This document shows, piece after piece, positions 7,269 to 12,487 of a stretch of DNA of 12,487 nt. Origin of the DNA: JAWLBR01 sp041687495 (lineage in GTDB: Bacteria > Bacillota > Limnochordia > DTU087 > JAAYGB01); the NCBI GenBank assembly GCA_041687495.1, contig JAWLBR010000085.1, positions 1-12,487 on the forward strand, given 5' to 3'. Position 1 is the stretch's first letter. Every line of letters begins with the position of its first letter. The notes below the pieces were generated by a model. That model had not been told where the DNA came from and did not search any database. It was given only the letters and a program-made list of their open reading frames with translations. The position numbers and the translations under genes are program-made.

Positions 7269-7406
7269 TTTGGGTGTTCAAGACAAAAGATGGTATTGGG
7301 AACGCGGGAAATGGCATGTGGCCCCAAAAGAGGAAGAAAGAGAGAGTGTTTGTCTGGAATCTGGAGAATACGCCCGAATTCTGGCCGCCACTGCCTTTCT
7401 GCCTTG

Positions 7407-7436
7407 TTGCATATGGGGCAACCTGTCATCTAATAT
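7407..7436 (+). promoter_or_regulatory. Candidate sigma-A-type promoter for groES-groEL
   Basis: TTGCAT (7407-7412) and TAATAT (7431-7436) are separated by 18 bases and end 12 bases before the CIRCE operator. Transcription would start just upstream of or at CIRCE, the normal layout. The -35 match is poor (three of six) and the -10 match moderate (four of six), so the exact hexamers are uncertain. The rest of the 7269-7448 gap shows no recognisable gene or terminator. Confidence 0.45.
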
Positions 7437-7448
7437 GGTAGTTGGGTG

Positions 7449-7475
7449 TTAGCACTCGCTCCTAGTGAGTGCTAA
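7449..7475 (+). promoter_or_regulatory. CIRCE operator (HrcA binding site)
   Basis: TTAGCACTC (7449-7457), nine spacer bases, GAGTGCTAA (7467-7475): a perfect copy of the CIRCE consensus inverted repeat, with an extra G-C pair flanking it (7448 and 7476). HrcA represses class I heat-shock operons through this site and is itself folded by GroEL, so heat or unfolded protein relieves repression. hrcA is not in this window. The operator lies 40 bases before the groES start, the usual place. Confidence 0.98.
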
Positions 7476-7515
7476 CAACAAGCAACGAATCTACTCTAAG
7501 GGAGGTCCTACGCAG

Positions 7516-7800
7516 ATGAATCTGAAGCCATTGGCAGATCGAGTCGTGATCAAAGTGATGGAGAGCGAAGAGCGCACCAAGAGCGGAATCGTATTGCCCG
7601 ATACCGCTAAGGAGAAGCCCCAACAAGGCAGCATCATCGCAGTTGGTCCAGGCCGAGTCGAGGACGGCAAGTCCATTGCCATGACCGTCAAAGAGGGCGA
7701 CACCGTTTTGTTCGCCAAGTACGCAGGTACCGAAGTCAAGGTCGACGGCGAAGAGTACTTGATCATGAAGGAAAGCGATATCCTCGCCATCGTCGGCTAA
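7516..7800 (+). CDS. groES: Co-chaperonin GroES (Hsp10)
   Basis: 94 residues, standard for GroES. The protein forms the seven-membered lid that closes the GroEL folding chamber. The start MNLKPLADRVVIKVM, the mobile-loop region EERTKSGIVLPDTAKEKPQQG (the GroEL-contacting hydrophobic IVL near residues 24-26), VGPG, GDTVLFAKYAGTEVKVDGEEY and the terminal ESDILAIVG are all canonical. ATG 7516 has GGAGG (7501-7505) 10 bases upstream. A GTG at 7465 that would extend the frame lies inside CIRCE and is rejected. It is the first gene of the CIRCE-controlled unit. Confidence 0.98.
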   Translation: MNLKPLADRVVIKVMESEERTKSGIVLPDTAKEKPQQGSIIAVGPGRVEDGKSIAMTVKEGDTVLFAKYAGTEVKVDGEEYLIMKESDILAIVG

Positions 7801-7852
7801 CTTGGGTAGCGGCGTTGGAATGCGCTTTAAGCGGCTAGGATAGAAGGCGTTT

Positions 7853-7883
7853 TTGTCAGCTGCCGCCGCATTGGCAGTATACT
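7853..7883 (+). promoter_or_regulatory. Candidate internal promoter between groES and groEL
   Basis: TTGTCA (7853-7858) and TATACT (7878-7883) each match the sigma-A hexamers at five of six positions, with a 19-base spacer that is slightly long. It sits in the 150-base groES-groEL gap, which is longer than usual for this pair. If used, it would give groEL some expression independent of CIRCE. Confidence 0.35.
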
Positions 7884-7950
7884 TATGTTTTCGGATTTTG
7901 CCCGCTTGTACGGGACGCAGACAATTTAGACAAGGAAGGTGACCAAGCTC

Positions 7951-9576
7951 ATGGCAAAAGATTTGATGTTCAATGAAAGCGCTCGCCGGAAGCTCGAGAA
8001 GGGCGTTAACGCTCTGGCTGACGCTGTCAAGGTAACCCTGGGCCCTAAGGGCCGCAACGTTGTCCTGGAGAAGAAGTATGGTTCACCCACCATCACCAAC
8101 GATGGTGTCACCATTGCCCGGGAGATCGACCTGGAGGATCCATTTGAGAACATGGGTGCTCAGCTGGTCAAGGAAGTTGCCACCAAGACCAACGACGTGG
8201 CCGGTGACGGTACCACCACCGCTACTGTTCTGGCTCAAGCCATCGTCCGTGAGGGCCTGAAGAACGTAGCTGCCGGCGCTAACCCGATGCTGGTCAAGAA
8301 GGGTATTGACAAGGCCGTTGAGGCTGCAGTTGCCCACATCCGTGAGCTGGCTAAGCCAGTTGAGACTCGGGAAGCCATTGCTCAAGTTGCTTCCGTCTCC
8401 GCTGCCGACGAGGAGATCGGTAACCTCATCGCCGACGCCATGGAGAAGGTTGGCAAGGACGGTGTTATCACCGTTGAGGAATCACAAACCTTTGGCACCA
8501 CTTTGGACGTTGTCGAGGGTATGCAGTTTGACCGGGGCTACATCTCCCCGTACATGGTTACTGACAGTGAGCGGATGGAGGCTGTTTTAGAGAACCCATA
8601 CATCCTGATCACTGACAAGAAGATTTCTTCTGTCCAAGACCTGCTTCCAGTTCTGGAGAAGATGATGCAGGTTGGTCGTCCGCTGCTGATCATTGCTGAG
8701 GACGTCGAAGGCGAGGCTCTGGCAACCTTGGTTGTCAACAAGCTGCGGGGCACCCTGAATGTCTGCGCCGTCAAGGCTCCTGGCTTTGGTGATCGCCGCA
8801 AGGCTATGCTCAGCGACATTGCCACTGTAACCGCTGGTGAGGTCGTATCTGAGGAAGTTGGCCTGAAGCTGGAGAACGCCACCATGGACATGCTTGGCCG
8901 CGCTGCTCGGGTTGTGGTTACCAAAGAAGAGACCACCATCGTCGACGGCGAAGGCAAGGTAGAGGACATCAAGGCTCGCATTGCTCAAATTCGGGCTCAA
9001 ATCGAGGAGACCACTTCCGACTACGATCGGGAGAAGCTTCAAGAGCGGCTGGCTAAGCTGGCTGGTGGCGTAGCTGTCATCAACGTCGGTGCTGCCACCG
9101 AAACAGAGCTGAAGGAGAAGAAGCACCGGATCGAGGATGCTCTCTCTGCTACCCGGGCTGCTGTGGAAGAGGGTATCGTCCCTGGTGGCGGTGTCACCTT
9201 GACCAACGCAGTTGCTGGAGTTGAAGGTCTAGAGTACGAGGGCGATGTCCAAACCGGTGTCAACATTGTTGCCCGGGCTCTGACCGAGCCGTTGCGGCAA
9301 ATCGCCAACAACGCTGGAATGGAAGGCGCCGTCGTTGTTTCTCAAGTGCGCAAGCTCGAGGCTGGCCAAGGCTTCAACGCTCTCACCGGTGAGTATGTCA
9401 ACATGCTCAACGCCGGTATCGTTGACCCAGCTAAGGTCACCCGGAGTGCTCTCCAAAACGCCGCCTCTATTGCTTCCCTGCTGCTCACCACTGAGGCCTT
9501 GATCGCTGATCAGCCTGAGGACGAAGAGCCGGCAGCAATGCCCGGTGGCGGCGGCGGAATGCCTCCAATGATGTAA
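7951..9576 (+). CDS. groEL: Chaperonin GroEL (Hsp60)
   Basis: 541 residues, a complete group I chaperonin that forms the 14-subunit ATP-driven folding cage with GroES. MAKDLMFNESARRKLEKGVN and LGPKGRNVVLEKKYGSPTITNDGVTI open the equatorial domain. GDGTTTATVLAQAI (about residues 85-98) binds ATP, with Asp86 at a catalytic position. PLLIIAEDVEGEAL and KAPGFGDRRKAML belong to the apical domain, and EGIVPGGGV marks the second equatorial segment. The tail ends in a Gly/Met-rich MPGGGGGMPPMM, typical of GroEL. ATG 7951 has AGGTGA (7937-7942) 8 bases upstream; GTG 7939 overlaps that site. Glutamine codons are mostly CAA (12 of 16), unlike the two-barrel gene (4 of 14), consistent with bias in a highly expressed gene. 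Confidence 0.99.
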   Translation: MAKDLMFNESARRKLEKGVNALADAVKVTLGPKGRNVVLEKKYGSPTITNDGVTIAREIDLEDPFENMGAQLVKEVATKTNDVAGDGTTTATVLAQAIVREGLKNVAAGANPMLVKKGIDKAVEAAVAHIRELAKPVETREAIAQVASVSAADEEIGNLIADAMEKVGKDGVITVEESQTFGTTLDVVEGMQFDRGYISPYMVTDSERMEAVLENPYILITDKKISSVQDLLPVLEKMMQVGRPLLIIAEDVEGEALATLVVNKLRGTLNVCAVKAPGFGDRRKAMLSDIATVTAGEVVSEEVGLKLENATMDMLGRAARVVVTKEETTIVDGEGKVEDIKARIAQIRAQIEETTSDYDREKLQERLAKLAGGVAVINVGAATETELKEKKHRIEDALSATRAAVEEGIVPGGGVTLTNAVAGVEGLEYEGDVQTGVNIVARALTEPLRQIANNAGMEGAVVVSQVRKLEAGQGFNALTGEYVNMLNAGIVDPAKVTRSALQNAASIASLLLTTEALIADQPEDEEPAAMPGGGGGMPPMM

Positions 9577-9596
9577 GAGAAACTTAGGGTGTGAGG

Positions 9597-9610
9597 CCTG
9601 CTGCAGCAGG
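9597..9610 (+). repeat. 14-bp perfect palindrome after groEL
   Basis: CCTGCTGCAGCAGG reads the same on both strands. It lies 20 bases after the groEL stop and 17 bases before the terminator stem. It has no loop, so an RNA hairpin would be small; protein binding or chance are both possible. Confidence 0.5.
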
Positions 9611-9627
9611 ACAACACCTTTGCCTTG

Positions 9628-9665
9628 AGGGCTGTCCCAAGACTTCGGTTTTGGGGCAGCCCTTT
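9628..9665 (+). terminator. Intrinsic terminator of the groES-groEL operon
   Basis: A 15-bp stem, including two G-T pairs, joins 9629-9643 to 9648-9662 around a UUCG tetraloop closed by a C-G pair, an exceptionally stable loop. A further A-T pair (9628 with 9663) can extend it. Only three T residues follow directly (9663-9665), so the U-tract is short, but the stem is strong and sits 52 bases after the groEL stop. Confidence 0.88.
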
Positions 9666-9792
9666 GTGCTATGGCGATTTCTGGATGCCTTCGGTCAAGA
9701 GGAGAAAAAGGGAAAAGAGGGGAATACAAAAAAAGATTGGGAAACGGTCTTCCTTGGCGGTCTCGACCGGGGAAGGCAGGACTTGGACGGGA

Positions 9793-10593
9793 GTGAAGCA
9801 CGTGCAGAGCCTAACGAGCACCTGGACTAGAATCATCCTCACGGGACTTCTGCTGTGGGTAGCTCTGTCTACCGCAGCCTTGGCCCAGGGCACTGTCGAA
9901 GCGCTTAAGACTGAGATACCAGTACTGGTGGACGGGAATCTATCTGACCTGGTGTGGCAAGTGGCAGATAGCTTGGCCATCGACGATACCAGTCCGGCTT
10001 CGTGGTTGCCAAAGGGCACGTTTACAGCCGCAGGCCCGCCACCAAAGGGACCGGAAGATGCAGCGCTGCGTCTGTGGACGGCCTGGAACGACGAGTTTGT
10101 CTACTTTGCCATAGATGTCATCGATGATCAGCTGGTTGCGGACCGGATTGTCGGAGCTTTGGAGCTGCAGGATTCGGTGGAAATTGTGATTGACCCATCC
10201 CGAGAAGGTCACCAGCGGCGGGCTCTGGTGTTTGCGCCGCAGACCGCGGCCGAAACTGGACCATGGTTCAGTGTGCCGGGATCACAGGTGGCGGTGGCAA
10301 AAAGAATAGGCGGAACTGTGGGCCGAATTCGGCCCTTGGGGTACACGGCGGAGATCGCCATCCCAATGCGAGCCTTTGTCAAGGCCTTCGGGACAGAAAT
10401 GGTCCCAGGCCAATCCTTGGGCCTGGAAGTGCGGCTCAACGACGTAGACCTAGCCGGCAGCCCGTCAGCTGACTTGGCTGAGGCACCTGAGCGGATCGTG
10501 CGACAGATGACCTGGACCGGTACACCGGCAGTGTTAGATTGGCAGGTTACCCCCAACTTTGGCCAGCTGCGCATCGGTGGAAACCGCCGGTAA
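9793..10593 (+). CDS. Secreted protein with CBM9/DOMON-like domain
   Basis: About 266 residues. The N-terminus has a Lys and an Arg, then a hydrophobic stretch (residues 14-30, IILTGLLLWVALSTAAL) ending in ALA-Q, a good signal peptidase I site after residue 31. The mature part resembles CBM9-like domains: VDGNLSDLVW near its start, a beta segment with LRLWTAWNDEFVYFAIDVIDD, ELQDSVEIVIDP, then GYTAEIAIPMRAF and GQSLGLEVRLNDVD. These modules bind sugars or occur as ligand-binding domains in extracellular proteins; I cannot name the ligand. No catalytic domain or membrane anchor is visible. The start is uncertain: GTG 9793 (AGGCAGGA upstream) or GTG 9802 (GGGAGTGA upstream) both work, and earlier starts run into the groEL terminator. 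No clear promoter was seen in 9666-9792. Confidence 0.72.
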   Translation: MKHVQSLTSTWTRIILTGLLLWVALSTAALAQGTVEALKTEIPVLVDGNLSDLVWQVADSLAIDDTSPASWLPKGTFTAAGPPPKGPEDAALRLWTAWNDEFVYFAIDVIDDQLVADRIVGALELQDSVEIVIDPSREGHQRRALVFAPQTAAETGPWFSVPGSQVAVAKRIGGTVGRIRPLGYTAEIAIPMRAFVKAFGTEMVPGQSLGLEVRLNDVDLAGSPSADLAEAPERIVRQMTWTGTPAVLDWQVTPNFGQLRIGGNRR

Positions 10594-10602
10594 CAGAAGC
10601 TT

Positions 10603-10661
10603 TACAATACTTGCCAGGATGTTGCCCTCCGGGTGGCGTACTTCACAAGAGTACACGAGGG
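10603..10661 (+). promoter_or_regulatory. Possible -10 element and structured leader before hpt
   Basis: TACAAT (10603-10608) matches the -10 consensus at five of six positions but has no recognisable -35 partner. Downstream, GTACTT (10638-10643) pairs with GAGTAC (10649-10654), and an outer CCCTC (10625-10629) pairs with GAGGG (10657-10661), making a two-tier stem in the hpt leader. It does not match a riboswitch I recognise. Confidence 0.3.
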
Positions 10662-10721
10662 GAAACTAAGGTAGGTAATCCCCGGCGGATTGGCTTGCTA
10701 TAGAACCAGGAGGTTGTTTAG

Positions 10722-11264
10722 GTGCACGCAGATGTGGCGAAGGTATTGTTGTCTGAGGAGCAGCTTTCTGCCCGAGTGGCAGAATTGGGCCGCCAAATTG
10801 CCCAAGACTATGAGGGGAAGACTCCGCTTCTACTTTGCATTCTCAAAGGAGCCATGCCCTTTATGGCTGATCTTATGCGGGCCATCGATGGCCCGGTCAA
10901 GATGGACTTTATGGCCATCTCCAGCTACGGAGCCGGAACCAGCTCTTCTGGGGTAGTGCGAATTTTGAAGGACCTAGACCACCCCATCGAAGGGGAAGAC
11001 GTGTTGGTCGTCGAGGATATTATCGACAGTGGGTTAACTTTGCACTACTTGCTGGAGAACCTGCAGTCCCGCAAGCCTGCCAGCCTCAAGGTTGTTACCT
11101 TGCTGGACAAGCCCGGACGGCGGCAGGTAGATGTTGTCACTGACTATAACGGTTTTGAGATCCCCGATGAATTTGTCATCGGTTACGGATTGGACTACAA
11201 CGAGCGCTATCGCAACCTACCGTATATCGGAGTGCTCAAACCAGAAGTATATCAAGGTGAATAG
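10722..11264 (+). CDS. hpt: Hypoxanthine(-guanine) phosphoribosyltransferase
   Basis: 180 residues, the usual bacterial HPRT size. It salvages hypoxanthine (and usually guanine) with PRPP to give IMP or GMP in the cytoplasm. LCILKGAMPFMADL (about residues 38-51) carries the cis-peptide pyrophosphate loop. DFMAISSYG..TSSSGVV is the flexible active-site loop. VLVVEDIIDSGLTL (about 94-107) is the PRPP-binding signature with its two acidic residues. The C-terminal DEFVIGYGLDYNERYRNLPYIGVL is diagnostic. The start is GTG 10722 behind AGGAGGT (10708-10714). It precedes guaA by 75 bases, pairing purine salvage with GMP synthesis. In many Bacillota hpt sits by tilS and ftsH instead, so this neighbourhood is a variation. 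Confidence 0.97.
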   Translation: MHADVAKVLLSEEQLSARVAELGRQIAQDYEGKTPLLLCILKGAMPFMADLMRAIDGPVKMDFMAISSYGAGTSSSGVVRILKDLDHPIEGEDVLVVEDIIDSGLTLHYLLENLQSRKPASLKVVTLLDKPGRRQVDVVTDYNGFEIPDEFVIGYGLDYNERYRNLPYIGVLKPEVYQGE

Positions 11265-11268
11265 GGCA

Positions 11269-11302
11269 AAGCCGGGCTGGTCGATCGCACACTGCCCGGC
11301 TT
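11269..11302 (+). terminator. Stem-loop between hpt and guaA, possible terminator or attenuator
   Basis: AAGCCGGGC (11269-11277) and GCCCGGCTT (11294-11302) form a perfect nine-pair stem with a 16-base loop. It begins five bases after the hpt stop. The following GTTGGTTG is T-containing but not a T-run, so termination would be partial. It could reduce read-through into guaA. Confidence 0.5.
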
Positions 11303-11339
11303 GTTGGTTGAGGCACAAGGGAAAAAGGAGAACGGCATT

Positions 11340-12487
11340 GTGAGTATAGACAGCAGTTCGGAACTAGTTGTCATTGTGGACTTTGGCGCACAGTACAGCC
11401 AGCTCATCGCCCGTCGGGTCAGAGAGCTCAACGTTTACTGTGAGATTGAACCATATACGGTATCGGCGGCGGACATTATTGCCCGCAGGCCCAAGGGAGT
11501 CATTCTTTCCGGTGGGCCGGCCAGCGTGTATCAAGAGGGGGCTCCTCGGCTGGACACAGCGCTGTTCGAGGCAGGCATCCCCATCTTGGGCATCTGCTAC
11601 GGCATGCAGCTGATGGCGCTCGAGCTGGGCGGAGAGGTCAAGAGGGGACACAAGCGGGAGTACGGACAGGCCAACCTCGACATTTTGGTTGACACCGACC
11701 TCTTTGCCGGGATCGCCGAAGCTGACGCGCCGGCGGTGTGCTGGATGAGCCACGGGGATCGGCTGGAGGCGGCTCCTCCTGGATTTGAGATTCTGGCGCA
11801 GACCCCTAACACCCCGGTGGCTGCCATGGGTGACCGGCAGCGGCGCTTCTATGGTGTGCAGTTCCACCCGGAAGTAGTGCACACGCCCAAGGGAAAAGAG
11901 CTTTTACGCAATTTTGTCATCGATATCTGCGGCTGCAGCGGCAATTGGACCATGGAGTCCTTCATCGAACTCGCGGTTAGGGATATCCGTTCTCAGGTCG
12001 GGGACAAGCCGGTGGTGTGTGCCCTCTCTGGTGGCGTTGACTCAGCGGTGGCCGCAGCCTTGGTCTACAAAGCCGTGGGTGACCAGCTGACTTGTATCTT
12101 TGTGGACCACGGATTCATGCGCAAAAACGAAGCGCAGGAAGTCTCGGATGTGTTCAGCCGGTACTTCTCATCGCAGTTCATCCATGTCTCCGCCGCCGAC
12201 CGCTTCTTGGCGCTGCTCACTGGTACTACCGAGCCCGAAGAGAAGCGGAAGCGGATTGGGAACGAGTTTATCCGAGTGTTTGAAGAAGAAGCAGACAAGC
12301 TGGGCGAAATCGAGTACCTGGTGCAGGGAACGCTTTATCCCGATGTCATCGAGAGCGGGCCAGGCCAGGCCAGTGTGATCAAGTCCCATCACAACGTCGG
12401 GGGATTGCCCGAGCAGATGAACCTCAAGCTGCTTGAGCCTTTGCGGCACCTGTTCACAGATGAGGTGCGGGTGCTGGGTCTAGAAGT
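11340..12487 (+). CDS. guaA: GMP synthase (glutamine-hydrolysing), 3' end beyond window
   Basis: The frame is open from GTG 11340 to the window edge: 382 complete codons of a protein that is normally about 510-525. GuaA aminates XMP to GMP using ATP and glutamine-derived ammonia. The N-terminal class I amidotransferase domain shows VDFGAQYSQLIARRVRE, LSGGPASVY and the nucleophile Cys86 in GICYGMQ, with His176 and Glu178 in QFHPEV completing the triad. The ATP-pyrophosphatase domain begins near residue 201 and carries the P-loop ALSGGVDSAV, VDHGFMRK and QGTLYPDVIESG. The last residues, LEPLRHLFTDEVRVLG, still match the family. GGAG (11327-11330) lies 9 bases before the GTG. The dimerisation domain is missing only because the window ends. 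Confidence 0.97.
   Translation, partial: MSIDSSSELVVIVDFGAQYSQLIARRVRELNVYCEIEPYTVSAADIIARRPKGVILSGGPASVYQEGAPRLDTALFEAGIPILGICYGMQLMALELGGEVKRGHKREYGQANLDILVDTDLFAGIAEADAPAVCWMSHGDRLEAAPPGFEILAQTPNTPVAAMGDRQRRFYGVQFHPEVVHTPKGKELLRNFVIDICGCSGNWTMESFIELAVRDIRSQVGDKPVVCALSGGVDSAVAAALVYKAVGDQLTCIFVDHGFMRKNEAQEVSDVFSRYFSSQFIHVSAADRFLALLTGTTEPEEKRKRIGNEFIRVFEEEADKLGEIEYLVQGTLYPDVIESGPGQASVIKSHHNVGGLPEQMNLKLLEPLRHLFTDEVRVLGLE

Noticed and set aside
7252..7452. 66-codon open frame after comB on the + strand
   Set aside because: It starts at a GTG inside comB, has no ribosome site, its tail enters the promoter/CIRCE region, and its product resembles nothing I recognise.
7465..7515. GTG start extending groES by 17 residues
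   Set aside because: The start lies within the CIRCE operator, and ATG 7516 has a proper Shine-Dalgarno and the family N-terminus.
8538..9126. Long minus-strand open frames opposite groEL
   Set aside because: They are shadows of a strongly biased coding sequence, with no ribosome sites and low-complexity Ser/Arg-rich products.
9752..9778. Partial hairpin (CGGTC/GACCG with outer CCTT/AAGG) upstream of the secreted-protein gene
   Set aside because: The stem is interrupted by an internal loop of G residues, and there is no T-run or family match; too weak to call.
9625..9792. N-terminal extension of the secreted-protein frame
   Set aside because: It would begin inside the groEL terminator and put about 56 basic, unstructured residues before a clear signal peptide.

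Overview
The window looks like chromosomal DNA from a moderately GC-rich member of the Bacillota (inference). The evidence is strong Shine-Dalgarno sites, many GTG/TTG starts, a perfect CIRCE operator ahead of groES-groEL (HrcA-type control), and the order tsaB-rimI-tsaD ... groESL ... guaA. All twelve genes lie on the + strand. No mobile element, CRISPR array, tRNA or rRNA was found. No gap without a gene exceeds about 250 bases.

Bases 1-2273 hold a tRNA-modification/acetylation operon. It contains the possible tail of an upstream gene, then tsaB, rimI and tsaD, which overlap or nearly touch. TsaB and TsaD make the universal tRNA t6A37 modification, and RimI is an N-alpha-acetyltransferase. 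Bases 2274-7268 form a small-molecule metabolism block: a short-form transaldolase, a class I aminotransferase, a 680-residue protein joining two TIM barrels (xylose-isomerase-like plus Cgl0159-like class I aldolase), and a ComB-family 2-phosphosulfolactate phosphatase. The substrates of this block cannot be read from sequence, and it is the least conventional part of the window.

Bases 7269-9665 are the heat-shock locus: a candidate promoter, CIRCE, groES, an unusually long 150-base spacer with a candidate internal promoter, groEL, and a strong intrinsic terminator with a UUCG loop. Bases 9793-10593 encode a secreted protein with a CBM9/DOMON-like domain. Purine salvage and GMP synthesis follow: hpt, then guaA, which runs off the right edge.

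The two observations most worth checking are in the metabolic block. One is a 12-bp mRNA hairpin lying exactly between a near-perfect Shine-Dalgarno and the likely comB start, which would restore normal spacing if folded. The other is the fused isomerase/aldolase-like enzyme with both active sites apparently intact.
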